Shown: piece by piece, positions 1-9,466 of the stretch | Position numbering within the stretch: the stretch's first letter is position 1 | How the letters are laid out: each line of letters begins with the position of its first letter | Source of the DNA: an uncultured Lachnospiraceae bacterium | GTDB taxonomy: Bacteria; Bacillota; Clostridia; Lachnospirales; Lachnospiraceae | DNA: 33,052 bases | Reading direction: 5' to 3' | NCBI GenBank assembly: GCA_900315945.1 | Contig: ONAZ01000023.1 | Location: 1 to 33,052 of the forward strand | Position numbers and translations under genes: made by a program | The notes under the pieces: generated by a model | Told to the model about the DNA's origin: nothing | Database searches by the model: none | What the model saw: only the letters and a program-made list of their open reading frames with translations

Positions 1-2
1 TG

Positions 3-41
3 TCAGATATTTGATTCGAGAGAAAAATATCTGATTTTTTG
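3..41 (+). terminator. Rho-independent terminator of an upstream gene
   Basis: A 10-bp perfect stem (TCAGATATTT at 3-12 paired with AAATATCTGA at 25-34) is followed at once by six T residues on the + strand. This is the usual form of an intrinsic terminator and implies a rightward gene ending just before the window. Confidence 0.75.
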
Positions 42-58
42 TTGAAAAAAACAGTGCT

Positions 59-91
59 AGACCGCAGGAAAACGTAGTTTTCGGACGGTCT
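59..91. other. Unassigned two-part hairpin
   Basis: AGACCG (59-64) pairs with CGGTCT (86-91). Inside it GAAAAC (68-73) pairs with GTTTTC (77-82) around a GTA loop, leaving a 3x3 internal loop. A G-rich stretch follows at 92-99, then GGTTCTTTTG. It is not a simple terminator, because no T-run follows the stem directly. It could be a small structured RNA or the end of a mobile element; nothing in view decides between these. Confidence 0.35.
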
Positions 92-151
92 GAGGGGGGC
101 GGTTCTTTTGTCATATGATGAATTACATTACGTGGAATAGGATTGATAATT

Positions 152-379
152 ATGAAAAAATGTGCTGTATGTGATTGCAAATTGGATGATGATATAACAA
201 AATGTCCACATTGTGGTCACGATTTCAGCTTTAATTACAGGGCTGATGATAAAAGGTTTAGAAAAAGATTTGTGTATACAAAAAAAGATATGGGCCTTGC
301 GGATAGAAGGTCTATAGTTGTGGTTATTCTATTGTTTGTAATAATCATAATATGTGTTTTTGTCGGTTGTTTTTTTTGA
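152..379 (+). CDS. Small zinc-ribbon membrane protein
   Basis: This encodes a 75-aa protein. The N-terminus carries a CAVC pair and, about 12 residues later, a CPHC pair, which is a treble-clef/zinc-ribbon signature. A basic middle section follows, and then one strongly hydrophobic C-terminal segment (RSIVVVILLFVIIIICVFVG) that should be a membrane anchor with the zinc ribbon in the cytoplasm. The ATG at 152 is preferred to the TTG at 143 because AGG at 139-141 sits about 10 nt upstream of it. The reading frame ends in a T-rich run. The function is unknown; small proteins of this shape are common and poorly characterised in Clostridia. A stand-alone gene is likely because spacing to its neighbours is large. 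Confidence 0.6.
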   Translation: MKKCAVCDCKLDDDITKCPHCGHDFSFNYRADDKRFRKRFVYTKKDMGLADRRSIVVVILLFVIIIICVFVGCFF

Positions 380-532
380 AACTTGATTAATAAAGTGTAT
401 ATGGTGTAAAAAAAGAAATAATATGACATAAATTAACTAAACATTCGAGCAGGCAATTCATAAAAGCGAAGTATTATTGTTATAGCTAATTATATATGAT
501 AGAACATCTGTGTATGTTGCCCTGCAATTTGA

Positions 533-901
533 TGTAAATGGCTATCGGATTATATGGTATTTATAGACAAGGTAAGAGAATACCATAAGAATCATGATGA
601 TGAGGAATTACATCAGGATATAGAAAAAGCCATTGATTATTGTATAAAGAATAACATTCTTAAAGAGTTCTTAAAGGAAAGAAGGACGGAGGTGTTAGAT
701 ATGACAGCAGTAGATTATACATATGAACGTAGGATGATTCTTAATTATAATGAAGGTAAAGAAGAAGGAATAAAAGAAATACTCTTAGATAAAATATCAA
801 AAAAACTTTCTAAAGGGAAATCTATTTCCCAGATAGCAGATGAATTAGAAGAGAGTGAAGATGCTATAATGGAACTAGCAAAAGAGATAGAAGATAAATA
901 G
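533..901 (+). pseudogene. C-terminal relic of an Rpn-family PD-(D/E)XK nuclease/transposase
   Basis: The product matches, from memory, the C-terminal third of Rpn-family (recombination-promoting nuclease) proteins. It begins with LSDYMVFIDKVREYHK, continues with a helical stretch ending KEFLKERRTEVLDM, then a charged EGKEEGIKE linker and a small HTH-like tail (SISQIADELEES). The homologous frame opens just after a stop at 530-532, so the catalytic N-terminal domain is missing. The ATG at 554 has no clear ribosome site. An ATG at 701 lies behind GGAGG (687-691), so a ~67-aa tail could still be translated. Positions 380-532 show no recognisable remainder of the nuclease domain. The family assignment is by recognition, not by search. 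Confidence 0.6.
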
Positions 902-950
902 TTTCTAATAACGCACATTATAAATATATGTTAATAATACATATTTACCT

Positions 951-977
951 CGGGGCATTACGCCCCGCTTTTATTTT
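951..977 (+). terminator. Intrinsic terminator
   Basis: CGGGGC (951-956) pairs with GCCCCG (962-967) around a 5-nt loop and is followed by CTTTTATTTT. It closes the region holding the Rpn relic. Confidence 0.85.
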
Positions 978-988
978 GCATACATATT

Positions 989-1028
989 ATGCCTAAAAAA
1001 CGCATAAATGAGCAGATAAATTAGGCAT
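989..1028. promoter_or_regulatory. Possible operator: spaced 8-bp inverted repeat
   Basis: ATGCCTAA (989-996) and its exact complement TTAGGCAT (1021-1028) are separated by 24 bp and end 8 bp upstream of the -35 box at 1037. The position is right for a regulator site, but no regulator is identified. Confidence 0.35.
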
Positions 1029-1036
1029 TTTGTGTG

Positions 1037-1085
1037 TTGAAAGAACTCTAATACTATTCTATAATGTAGAATACGCGTGTATTCT
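1037..1085 (+). promoter_or_regulatory. Sigma-A promoter with palindrome at the start site
   Basis: TTGAAA (1037-1042), a 17-bp spacer and a perfect TATAAT (1060-1065) form a near-consensus promoter for the activase gene. The expected start of transcription, near 1072, falls inside the palindrome AGAATAC-gcgt-GTATTCT (1068-1085). That palindrome could be an operator or a 5' hairpin. The promoter also rules out the in-frame upstream start at 1030. Confidence 0.75.
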
Positions 1086-1104
1086 GATTATGAAAGGAAA
1101 TATC

Positions 1105-4100
1105 ATGAGTTCAAATATATTACATAAACTAGGAATTGATATAGGTTCAACAACTGTAAAGGTTGCTGTTCTAGATGAAGATAATAACTTGCTTTTCTCA
1201 GATTATGAGAGACATTTTGCAAATATTAGAGAGACCCTACAGGATCTACTTAAGAAGGCGTATGATGTAACTGGTCCAATTAAGGTAATGCCTATGATAA
1301 CTGGTTCAGGTGGTCTTACACTTGCAAAGCACTTAGAGATTCCATTTGTGCAGGAAGTTATTGCAGTATCGACTGCCTTGACATTCTATGCACCACAGAC
1401 AGATGTTGCAATTGAGCTTGGTGGTGAAGATGCCAAGATTATTTATTTTGAGAATGGAAATGTTGAGCAGAGAATGAATGGTATCTGCGCTGGTGGTACA
1501 GGTTCATTTATTGACCAGATGGCTTCACTTATTCAGACAGATGCCAGTGGCCTTAATGAATACGCCAAAAGCTATAAGGAAATCTATCCTATTGCTGCTC
1601 GTTGTGGTGTGTTTGCCAAAACAGATATTCAGCCTCTTATTAATGAAGGCGCTACAAGAGAAGACTTATCTGCTTCAATATTCCAGGCGGTAGTTAATCA
1701 GACTATTTCTGGTCTTGCATGTGGTAAACCAATCAGAGGTCATGTTGCCTTCCTTGGAGGCCCACTTCATTTCTTAGATCAGTTAAAAGAGACATTTATT
1801 AGAACGCTAAATCTTGATGATGAGCATGCCATTACACCTAATAATTCTCATTTGTTTGCAGCTATTGGTTCTGCCATGAATTGCAAGAAAGAGAATTATA
1901 CAGAACTTGAAGATATATTAGAGAAATTAAGCTCAGATATTGTTATGGAATTTGAGGTTGCAAGAATGGAGCCTCTATTTAAGGACGATAAAGAATATGA
2001 AGCATTTACCAAGAGACATGGAAGCAACCATGTGAAGACTGCAGACATTAAGTCTCATAAGGGTAATTGCTATCTTGGAATAGATGCTGGTTCAACTACA
2101 ACTAAGGTTGCACTTGTTGACGAAGATGGAAGCTTGCTCTATTCATTCTATGACAACAATAATGGTAGTCCGCTTAATACATGTATTAGGGCTATGAAGG
2201 AGATTTACGAGCTTCTACCAGAAGATGCATCTATTGTTCATTCTTGCTCAACAGGTTATGGAGAGGCTCTTCTTAAGTCAGCCCTAATGCTTGATGATGG
2301 TGAGGTTGAGACAGTTGCACACTATTATGCGGCTGCACATTTCAATCCTAAGGTTGACTGTATCCTAGACATCGGTGGTCAGGATATGAAATGTATCAAG
2401 ATTAAGAACAACACTGTTGATTCAGTTCAACTTAATGAGGCATGTTCTTCTGGATGTGGTTCATTTATAGAGACTTTTGCTAAGTCGCTTAATTATTCTG
2501 TAAGAGATTTTGCCAAGGAGGCACTATTTGCAAAGCATCCAATTGACCTTGGAACAAGATGTACAGTGTTCATGAATTCTAAGGTTAAGCAGGCACAGAA
2601 AGAAGGAGCATCTGTTGCAGATATTTCTTCTGGTCTTGCATATTCTGTTATTAAGAATGCTTTATTCAAGGTTATTAAGCTTTCTGATGCATCTGATCTT
2701 GGTGAAAATGTTGTAGTGCAAGGTGGAACATTTTATAACGATGCAGTTCTTCGTTCATTTGAGAAAATATCTGGCGTTGAAGCAATAAGACCAGATATTG
2801 CCGGTATTATGGGGGCTTTCGGTGCAGCATTAATTGCTAAGGAACGCTATGAAGAGAATCCTACAACTACAACTTTGTCTATAGAAGAGATTAACAATCT
2901 TACATTTGAGACAAGTCTTACAAGATGTCAGAATTGTAATAATCATTGCCTTCTTACAATTAATAAATTCACTGGCGGAAGACAATTTATTACAGGTAAC
3001 AGATGTGAGAGAGGTCTTGGTAAGGAAAAGAATAAAGATAACATACCTAACCTGTACGAATATAAGTACAAGAGATTATTTGCATATCCTCCACTTAAGG
3101 CGGAGGATGCGCCTCGTGGAACAGTTGGTATCCCAAGGGTTCTTAACCTTTATGAGAATTATCCATATTGGGCAACATTCTTTAAAGAGTTAGGATTCAA
3201 GGTGGTTCTGTCTCCTCGTTCAACAAGAAACATATATGAGCTTGGAATCGAATCAATTCCTAGTGAGTCTGAATGTTATCCAGCAAAGCTTGCTCATGGT
3301 CACATTCAATGGCTTATTAATAAGGAAGTGGATTTCATATTCTATCCTTGTATACCTTATGAGAGAAATGAATTCCCTGATTCTAACAATCACTATAATT
3401 GCCCGATTGTTACATCTTATGCAGAGAATATTAAGAATAACGTAGATGAGATTACTTCTGGTAAAGTAAGATTTCTTAATCCTTTCATGGCATTTACAAG
3501 TGAGGAGATTCTTACTAAGCAATTAGTAAAGGTATTTGGTAAGGAATTTCCTGATATTACAAGTAGTGAAGTAAGGGCTGCAGGTGCTAAGGCATGGGCT
3601 GAACAAAATGCCTTTAGACAGGACATGACTGACAAGGGAGAAGAAGTCCTTAAGTACCTAGAAGAGACAGGTAAGCGCGGTATTGTACTTGCAGGTCGTC
3701 CTTATCATGTTGACCCTGAGATTAACCATGGTATTCCAGAACTTATTAATTCTTATGGTATTGCTGTGCTTACAGAGGATAGTATTTCTCATCTTGGAAA
3801 TGTTGAGAGACCCCTTATTGTTATGGATCAATGGATGTTCCATTCAAGAATGTACGCAGCTGCAAACTATGTTAAGAAGACAGAGAATCTTGATTTGATT
3901 CAGCTAAATTCATTCGGCTGTGGTCTTGATGCTGTTACAACTGATTGTGTAAATGATATACTTACTAACTCCGGTAAGATTTACACATGCCTTAAGATTG
4001 ATGAGGTTAACAATCTTGGTGCTGCAAGAATTAGAATTAGATCCTTACTTGCTGCAATTAGAGTAAGAGAGAAGAATAAGCAGGAGAGAGAAATTGTGCC

Positions 4101-5397
4101 TGCCAACTATAATAGAAGAATATTTACTAAGAAGATGAAGGCAGAATATACGATAATCTGTCCTCAGATGGCACCTTTCCACTTCGAATTAATAGAGCCT
4201 GCATTTAATGCTGCAGGATATAAGCTTGTAATTCCAGATGTTCCTGCAAGAACTTGTGTTGATGTTGGACTAAAATACGTTAATAATGATGCATGTTATC
4301 CATCCCTTATTGTTGTGGGGCAGATTATGACGGCTATTACAAGCGGAGAATATGACCTTTCTAAGACTGCCGTTCTTATATCACAGACTGGTGGTGGATG
4401 TAGAGCTAGTAACTATATTGGATTTATTAGAAGAGCATTAGCAAAGATTGGTCATCCAGAAGTTCCTGTTATATCAATTAACCTAAGTGGTTTGGAGAGT
4501 AATCCTGGATTTAAGCTTACACCTAGTCTTATTCAGAGAGGTTTATATGCCCTTATATTTGGTGACATATTCCTTCGTTGTATATATAGAATCAGACCAT
4601 ATGAAGCTATTCCAGGTTCTACTGATGAACTTCATGAGAAATGGAAAGAAAGAATTATAGAATTTATCACCAAGGATGGATATGTATCTCACTCTAAATA
4701 TAAGAAAATGTGTAGAGAGATAATAAATGATTTCGATAATCTTCCAATTCTTGATATTAAGAAGCCAAGAGTTGGTATTGTTGGAGAAATCCTTGTTAAG
4801 TTCCTTCCAGCTGCCAATAACCATCTGGCAGACTTACTTGAAAGTGAAGGAGCAGAACCTGTTGTACCTGATCTTACAGATTTCCTTCTATATTGTTTCT
4901 ACAACAATAATTTCAAGGAAGAGAATCTCGGAATGAGTAAGAAGAGTAAGAGAATCAGTAATTATGGTATTAAATTCTTCGAGTGGTTAAGGCGCGATGC
5001 AAGAAAAGCATTTGAGAAGAGTAAGAGATTCGAGCCACCAGCATATATTGAAGACTTAGCGAAGGCAGCAGAAGATGTGGTATCTGTTGGTAACCAGACT
5101 GGTGAGGGATGGTTCCTTACAGGTGAAATGTTAGAGCTAATAGAAAGTGGTGCTTCTAACGTTGTATGTATACAGCCATTTGGATGTCTTCCTAACCACA
5201 TTGTAGGTAAAGGTGTTATCAAGAAACTTCGTCATATGAATCCAACAGCTAACATTGTTGCTATTGACTATGATCCTGGTGCATCAGAAGTTAATCAGCT
5301 CAACAGAATTAAGCTTATGCTTTCAACTGCAATGAAGAATCTTGATAAAGAGACACTGGAGAAAGAAGAAGAGTATAAGAAGGCTGTAAATGAGTAA
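1105..5397 (+). CDS. Acyl-CoA dehydratase activase-like protein, double ASKHA domain plus DUF2229 region
   Basis: This is a 1430-aa cytoplasmic protein of the 2-hydroxyglutaryl-CoA dehydratase activase (HgdC/BcrAD-BadFG) superfamily. Two ASKHA ATPase domains are visible: LGIDIGSTT near residues 9-17, with CAGGTGSF near 128, and [11 protein letters not shown] near 322, with SSGCGSF near 449. The cysteines in these loops are the ones that hold the [4Fe-4S] cluster between subunits in true activases. A cysteine cluster RCQNCNNHC near 606 opens a DUF2229-type section, and a long C-terminal region resembles dehydratase subunits. Known activases use ATP to inject an electron into a dehydratase; the substrate of the giant fused forms is not known. 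The start at ATG 1105 has AAAGGA 6 nt upstream; the ATG at 1090 is the alternative. No dehydratase genes are adjacent. Confidence 0.85.
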   Translation: MSSNILHKLGIDIGSTTVKVAVLDEDNNLLFSDYERHFANIRETLQDLLKKAYDVTGPIKVMPMITGSGGLTLAKHLEIPFVQEVIAVSTALTFYAPQTDVAIELGGEDAKIIYFENGNVEQRMNGICAGGTGSFIDQMASLIQTDASGLNEYAKSYKEIYPIAARCGVFAKTDIQPLINEGATREDLSASIFQAVVNQTISGLACGKPIRGHVAFLGGPLHFLDQLKETFIRTLNLDDEHAITPNNSHLFAAIGSAMNCKKENYTELEDILEKLSSDIVMEFEVARMEPLFKDDKEYEAFTKRHGSNHVKTADIKSHKGNCYLGIDAGSTTTKVALVDEDGSLLYSFYDNNNGSPLNTCIRAMKEIYELLPEDASIVHSCSTGYGEALLKSALMLDDGEVETVAHYYAAAHFNPKVDCILDIGGQDMKCIKIKNNTVDSVQLNEACSSGCGSFIETFAKSLNYSVRDFAKEALFAKHPIDLGTRCTVFMNSKVKQAQKEGASVADISSGLAYSVIKNALFKVIKLSDASDLGENVVVQGGTFYNDAVLRSFEKISGVEAIRPDIAGIMGAFGAALIAKERYEENPTTTTLSIEEINNLTFETSLTRCQNCNNHCLLTINKFTGGRQFITGNRCERGLGKEKNKDNIPNLYEYKYKRLFAYPPLKAEDAPRGTVGIPRVLNLYENYPYWATFFKELGFKVVLSPRSTRNIYELGIESIPSESECYPAKLAHGHIQWLINKEVDFIFYPCIPYERNEFPDSNNHYNCPIVTSYAENIKNNVDEITSGKVRFLNPFMAFTSEEILTKQLVKVFGKEFPDITSSEVRAAGAKAWAEQNAFRQDMTDKGEEVLKYLEETGKRGIVLAGRPYHVDPEINHGIPELINSYGIAVLTEDSISHLGNVERPLIVMDQWMFHSRMYAAANYVKKTENLDLIQLNSFGCGLDAVTTDCVNDILTNSGKIYTCLKIDEVNNLGAARIRIRSLLAAIRVREKNKQEREIVPANYNRRIFTKKMKAEYTIICPQMAPFHFELIEPAFNAAGYKLVIPDVPARTCVDVGLKYVNNDACYPSLIVVGQIMTAITSGEYDLSKTAVLISQTGGGCRASNYIGFIRRALAKIGHPEVPVISINLSGLESNPGFKLTPSLIQRGLYALIFGDIFLRCIYRIRPYEAIPGSTDELHEKWKERIIEFITKDGYVSHSKYKKMCREIINDFDNLPILDIKKPRVGIVGEILVKFLPAANNHLADLLESEGAEPVVPDLTDFLLYCFYNNNFKEENLGMSKKSKRISNYGIKFFEWLRRDARKAFEKSKRFEPPAYIEDLAKAAEDVVSVGNQTGEGWFLTGEMLELIESGASNVVCIQPFGCLPNHIVGKGVIKKLRHMNPTANIVAIDYDPGASEVNQLNRIKLMLSTAMKNLDKETLEKEEEYKKAVNE

Positions 5398-5401
5398 ATA
5401 T

Positions 5402-5426
5402 AGATTATTTTATTATTAAATAATCT
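5402..5426. other. AT-rich hairpin between genes
   Basis: AGATTATTT (5402-5410) pairs with AAATAATCT (5418-5426). It lies right after the activase stop codon but lacks a following T-run, so it is at best a weak terminator or an mRNA 3'-end stabiliser. Confidence 0.35.
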
Positions 5427-5468
5427 CTATGGGTTGTATAAAAGTGATATTTATAAAGGAATTACTAT

Positions 5469-6461
5469 ATGTTAAATAAGTTAGAAAGAAAAATAGGAAA
5501 GTACGCAATACCACATCTAATCAATTACTTACTAATTGGTTATGCCATTGGATATGTACTTTATCTTACATCAAGCTTTAGTGGAGTTAATATCCTAAGC
5601 TATTTAACTCTTGAACCATATTATATTATCCATGAATTCCAATTCTGGAGACTTATAACATGGGTTCTAATGCCACCAACATCAGGTCAGGGACTTATGG
5701 GTGTATTCTTCATGGTTATTATGATGTTCTTCTATTACCAGCTCGGTAATACATTAGAGGCAACATGGGGAGCATTTAAGTTTAACCTTTATATGTTCGG
5801 TGGATTGATATTTACAATAGGCGGTGCCTTCCTTGGATATCTTGTGTATTATCTTGTTGGTGGCGGTGAAGCGCCAATTGGAATTGGATATTATGTAAGC
5901 ACTAATTGGCTTAATATGTCAATTTTCCTTGCATTTGCACTTTGCTATCCTGATATGCAGATACTGTTTATGTTCTTCATACCACTTAAGATGAAATGGA
6001 TGGCAGTTATCTATGCGTTAATTACAGGATATCAAGTTGTAATAAGTCTAATTATGAAGAACTGGATGTCATGTATTATAATTGTTGCATCCCTTCTTAA
6101 CTTTGGTTTGTTCTGGCTTACCACTAGAAATTATAAGTCCGTCTCGGCTGGTAGTGGAGCAGGGTGGTCACCATTTGGAAATCGCAACAAATCAAGATTC
6201 AAGACTAATAGGAATGGATATCATGCTAATGGTAACGGCGCAGGCTTTAGACCATTTAATGGGACAGATAGTAACAATACTCAATCTGCAGCAGGCAATC
6301 CTAAGAGAAGCCGCAATAACGTTATAGCACGTCATAAGTGTGCTATTTGTGGCAAGACAGACGTTACCAACCCAGAACTAACATTTAGATTCTGCTCTAA
6401 ATGTAATGGCAATTACGAGTATTGTGAGAATCACATATTTACACATGTGCATAAGAAGTAG
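5469..6461 (+). CDS. Rhomboid-like multi-pass membrane protein with C-terminal zinc-binding tail
   Basis: This is a 330-aa protein. About six hydrophobic segments occupy roughly residues 15-225 in a rhomboid/derlin-like arrangement: an N-terminal helix, then a FQFWRLITWVLMPP segment, as in rhomboids. No GxSG serine motif is seen; the corresponding stretch reads APIGIGYYVST. It is therefore probably not a protease. A polar, Asn/Gly-rich linker (about 225-285) leads to a Cys/His tail with CAIC, CSKC and CENH groups that should bind zinc. AAGGA about 8 nt upstream supports the ATG. It follows the activase gene by 71 bp and may be co-transcribed with it. The family call is by pattern only. Confidence 0.6.
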   Translation: MLNKLERKIGKYAIPHLINYLLIGYAIGYVLYLTSSFSGVNILSYLTLEPYYIIHEFQFWRLITWVLMPPTSGQGLMGVFFMVIMMFFYYQLGNTLEATWGAFKFNLYMFGGLIFTIGGAFLGYLVYYLVGGGEAPIGIGYYVSTNWLNMSIFLAFALCYPDMQILFMFFIPLKMKWMAVIYALITGYQVVISLIMKNWMSCIIIVASLLNFGLFWLTTRNYKSVSAGSGAGWSPFGNRNKSRFKTNRNGYHANGNGAGFRPFNGTDSNNTQSAAGNPKRSRNNVIARHKCAICGKTDVTNPELTFRFCSKCNGNYEYCENHIFTHVHKK

Positions 6462-6465
6462 ATGA

Positions 6466-6721
6466 TATAGTTTTTATCAGGATACTTTCCTGTCTAATAT
6501 ATATTCATACTGGTAGTTCTTTGCTAAGAATATGTAAATGAATGATGATTAATCTTAATAATCATTGTGGTGAGAACCGCTTGCGACTCACATCCTTGTT
6601 CGCGCGCGCTAATTTTGCCGTCCATGGCAAAATTTTCTCTTACTTAATCATTCACTAACATATTCTAAGCTCGAACTAATGCATGAATATATATTATCAA
6701 GAAAGTATCATAATAACTATA
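6466..6721. repeat. Long imperfect inverted-repeat (MITE-like or structured RNA) element
   Basis: The left arm (about 6466-6552) and right arm (about 6643-6721) are imperfect inverted copies over some 70-85 bp. For example, GATACTTTC at 6481 answers GAAAGTATC ending at 6709, and both arms carry GAATATATATT or its complement. The central part holds two smaller hairpins: GTGAG...CTCAC around 6571-6592, and AATTTTGCC (6611-6619) with GGCAAAATT (6626-6634). No reading frame is present. It separates the rhomboid-like gene from glnS. A short non-autonomous transposon or a large folded leader RNA both fit; it lacks the T-box consensus expected of a tRNA-sensing leader. Confidence 0.6.
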
Positions 6722-6823
6722 TACTTATAGCCATGATTATTTATGGGAGTATATATTAGATCAGAAAGTATCAATATAATAACTACATACTTAGAACTAT
6801 AATGATAAATAGGAGTACATAAT
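6700..6823 (+). repeat. Tandem duplication (63-bp period) of the glnS leader
   Basis: AGAAAGTATC begins at 6700 and again at 6763, and the following ~60 bp are similar in both copies. The downstream copy ends GGAGTACATAATGG, with the glnS ribosome site and start codon. The upstream copy ends GGGAGTATATATTAG, with the ribosome site but no ATG. The upstream copy is also part of the right arm of the inverted-repeat element. Confidence 0.65.
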
Positions 6824-8486
6824 GGAAAACGAGAATGTATCTAAGAATTTTATAGAGAGAGAGATTGAGAAGGATTTAGAAGCGGGCGTGTATGATGAGG
6901 TGGTAACACGTTTTCCACCAGAACCTAATGGTTACCTTCATATAGGTCATGCCAAGTCGATTCTTCTTAATTATGGACTTGCAAAAGAATATGATGGAAC
7001 ATTTCACATGAGATTTGATGATACTAATCCTACCAAGGAGAAGACTGAATTCGTAGATTCTATCAAAGAAGATATTATGTGGCTTGGCGCTGATTTTAAG
7101 GATCATCTCTATTTTGCTTCTGATTATTTTGATAAAATGTATGAATGTGCCATTAAGTTAATTAAGGATGGCAAGGCATATGTATCTGACTTAAATGCTG
7201 AAGAGATTAGAGAGTATCGTGGAACACTAGAGACTCCTGGCAAGAAAGACCCTTATTCTGATAGAACTGTAGAAGAGAATCTTAAGCTTTTCCAAGAGAT
7301 GAAAGATGGTGTGTATGAGGATGGAAGCAAAGTTCTTCGTGCGAAAATCGATATGAATTCACCTAATATCAATATGAGAGATCCAATTATATATCGTGTG
7401 GCACATTTGACTCATCATAATACAGGGGATAAATGGTGTATCTATCCTATGTATGATTTCGCACATCCGATTGAGGATGCTATCGAAGGTGTGACTCACT
7501 CAATATGTACATTGGAATTTGAAGATCATAGACCTCTTTATGACTGGGTTGTTAGAGAAGTTGGTTTTGAGAGACCACCTAGACAGATAGAGTTTGCCAA
7601 GATGTATCTTACTAATGTAGTTACAGGTAAGAGATATATTAAGAAGCTGGTTGAAGAAGGAACTGTTGATGGATGGGATGATCCAAGACTTGTGTCAATA
7701 GCTGCCCTTCGTCGTCGTGGCTATACCCCAGAGTCAATTGCGAAGTTCGTTGAACTATGTGGTGTATCTAAGTCTAATTCTTCTGTAGATTATGCAATGC
7801 TTGAGTATTGCATAAGGGAAGACTTGAAGATGAAGGCTCCTCGTGTAATGGCTGTTCTAGATCCTGTAAAACTTGTAATTGATAATTACGAGAGTAATGA
7901 TTTAGAGATGCTTGAAGCACCTAATAATATGGAGAATCCAGAGCTTGGCACACGTAAGATTCCGTTTGGTAAGGAACTTTACATTAATAGAGATGACTTT
8001 ATGATTGAGCCACCTAAGAAGTATTTCAGACTATATCCAGGTAATGAAGTTCGTCTAATGAATGCATATTTTGTAACATGTACAAGTTACGAGACTGATG
8101 ATGATGGAAATGTGACTGTTATACATTGTACTTATGATCCAGCATCCAAGGGTGGCAATAGCCCAGACGGTCGTAAGGTTAAGGGAACAATTCATTGGGT
8201 GTGTGCATCTGATTGCTTTAAGGCTACAGTTCGTCTATATGAGAATCTTGTTGATGAAGAGAAGGGTGTATATGATGATAATGGAAATGTTAATGTGAAT
8301 CCTAATTCCCTTACTGTTCTAAAAGATTGTTATATTGAGCCATCTGTTAAGAACGCAAATGTATATGACAGATTCCAGTTTGTACGACAGGGATTTTTCG
8401 TGGTAGATTCCAAGGATTCTAGCGAAGGAGCACCGGTATTTAATAGAATTGTGTCCCTTAAGAGTTCTTTCAAGTTGCCAAAATAA
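6822..8486 (+). CDS. glnS: Glutaminyl-tRNA synthetase
   Basis: This is a class I aminoacyl-tRNA synthetase of 554 aa, the same length as the E. coli enzyme, that charges tRNA-Gln in the cytoplasm. The HIGH motif lies in [15 protein letters not shown] (HIGH at 40-43). The GlnRS-typical DGWDDPRL and [11 protein letters not shown] follow in order. The KMSKS position reads [11 protein letters not shown], which is degenerate. The C-terminal half is the beta-barrel anticodon-binding domain. GGAG 7-8 nt upstream supports the ATG. The usual T-box leader of Firmicute synthetases is not seen; instead the gene follows an inverted-repeat element and a duplicated leader. GltX is the closest alternative, but the [10 protein letters not shown] and C-terminal barrel regions fit GlnRS. 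Confidence 0.92.
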   Translation: MENENVSKNFIEREIEKDLEAGVYDEVVTRFPPEPNGYLHIGHAKSILLNYGLAKEYDGTFHMRFDDTNPTKEKTEFVDSIKEDIMWLGADFKDHLYFASDYFDKMYECAIKLIKDGKAYVSDLNAEEIREYRGTLETPGKKDPYSDRTVEENLKLFQEMKDGVYEDGSKVLRAKIDMNSPNINMRDPIIYRVAHLTHHNTGDKWCIYPMYDFAHPIEDAIEGVTHSICTLEFEDHRPLYDWVVREVGFERPPRQIEFAKMYLTNVVTGKRYIKKLVEEGTVDGWDDPRLVSIAALRRRGYTPESIAKFVELCGVSKSNSSVDYAMLEYCIREDLKMKAPRVMAVLDPVKLVIDNYESNDLEMLEAPNNMENPELGTRKIPFGKELYINRDDFMIEPPKKYFRLYPGNEVRLMNAYFVTCTSYETDDDGNVTVIHCTYDPASKGGNSPDGRKVKGTIHWVCASDCFKATVRLYENLVDEEKGVYDDNGNVNVNPNSLTVLKDCYIEPSVKNANVYDRFQFVRQGFFVVDSKDSSEGAPVFNRIVSLKSSFKLPK

Positions 8487-8510
8487 ATTTATACACGAAG
8501 CATAGATTTA

Positions 8511-8519
8511 TGCTATAAT
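8511..8519 (+). promoter_or_regulatory. Extended -10 promoter for the DUF2225/AAA+ pair
   Basis: TGCTATAAT (TG-n-TATAAT) lies 87 bp upstream of the next start codon, with no good -35 box, which is typical of extended -10 promoters. It separates this pair from glnS. Confidence 0.55.
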
Positions 8520-8605
8520 GAAATACACGGATTTTTTACTGATTAAGAAATAGACAAGTTAAGATTCTATTATAAATTTTCGAATACTTTGGGAAGAAGG
8601 TAAAC

Positions 8606-9466
8606 ATGAACAACTTATTAGCAGGAATGGAGAAATTTGGATTCGATACTTCAGAAGGTATCGATATCCTAAAAGATGACAAGAAGAAGACAAGTGTGCC
8701 TAAGAATGCAACAGTCGAAGAGAAGGCTGAGATACAAGAGAAAGATTTGCTTATTGATAAGAAGGTGGAGTGTCCACTTTGCTTTACTCAGATTACATAT
8801 AAGTCAACTCTTACAACTAAGCTCAAGAGATTAGAACCGGATTTTGATCTTCGTCCTAACTTTGAAGGCATTGATGATACGAAGTATGGTGTGGTATTCT
8901 GCAATCATTGTGGCTATGCAGCGCTTAATAAATTCTTCGAACATGTATCAACTGGTCAGAAGAAGATGATTAGAGCTGGTGTGTGCGAGAAGTTTAGACC
9001 AATTCCTGTTCCAACTGGTGATACATATACATATGATTTTGCTGTTGAGAGACATAAGCTTGCACTTGTTACAGCTATGGCAAAACGTGCCAAGCTTAGC
9101 GAGAAGTCATACATTTGTCTTAAGGTAGCATGGCTTCGTCGTGCAGAACTTGAAAATCTTCCTGCAGATGTTACTCCAGAGCAGAAGAAGGAGAAAGAAG
9201 AAGAGATGCAAGGTTTTTATCGTCAGGCATATGATGGCTTTACTCAGGTTCTTTCTACTGAGATGCCTCCGTTCTGTGGCATGGATGAGCAGACAGTTCA
9301 ATTTATGCTTGCTAATATGGCTATGTATTTCAATGAATATGATAAGGCTGCCAAATTAGTTGCAGACTTACTTACATCTCCAGGAGTTAATCGTCGTATT
9401 AAGGATAAGTGTTCTGATTTAAAACCTGTTATTTTACAAAAGATTAAAGAAAGTAAGAACAAATAA
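8606..9466 (+). CDS. DUF2225 family zinc-binding protein
   Basis: This is a 286-aa protein. After a charged ~50-residue lead, CPLC (about residue 57) and CNHC (about residue 98) form the zinc site typical of DUF2225; FCNHCGYAALNKFF is close to the family signature. The rest is helical and TPR-like (YRQAYDGFTQVL, YFNEYDKAAKLVADLL). The family has no agreed function. The ribosome site GAAGAAGG ends 5 nt upstream. The stop codon overlaps the next start by one base (TAATG), so the two proteins are translationally coupled and probably work together. Confidence 0.75.
   Translation: MNNLLAGMEKFGFDTSEGIDILKDDKKKTSVPKNATVEEKAEIQEKDLLIDKKVECPLCFTQITYKSTLTTKLKRLEPDFDLRPNFEGIDDTKYGVVFCNHCGYAALNKFFEHVSTGQKKMIRAGVCEKFRPIPVPTGDTYTYDFAVERHKLALVTAMAKRAKLSEKSYICLKVAWLRRAELENLPADVTPEQKKEKEEEMQGFYRQAYDGFTQVLSTEMPPFCGMDEQTVQFMLANMAMYFNEYDKAAKLVADLLTSPGVNRRIKDKCSDLKPVILQKIKESKNK

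Noticed and set aside
100-120. ISL3-type insertion-sequence end at the left edge
   Set aside because: GGTTCTTTTGTC loosely recalls some IS ends, but no matching inverted end or transposase is visible nearby, so it cannot be supported.
1030-1104. Longer N-terminus for the activase starting at TTG 1030
   Set aside because: The extension would be translated from DNA containing a near-consensus -35/-10 pair and the transcription start; a proper ribosome site exists only for ATG 1105.
6553-6642. T-box riboswitch upstream of glnS
   Set aside because: A GGTGAGAACCGC stretch recalls the T-box consensus, but the sequence is symmetrical with GCGACTCAC, the antiterminator bulge sequence is wrong, and no terminator with T-run precedes the gene.
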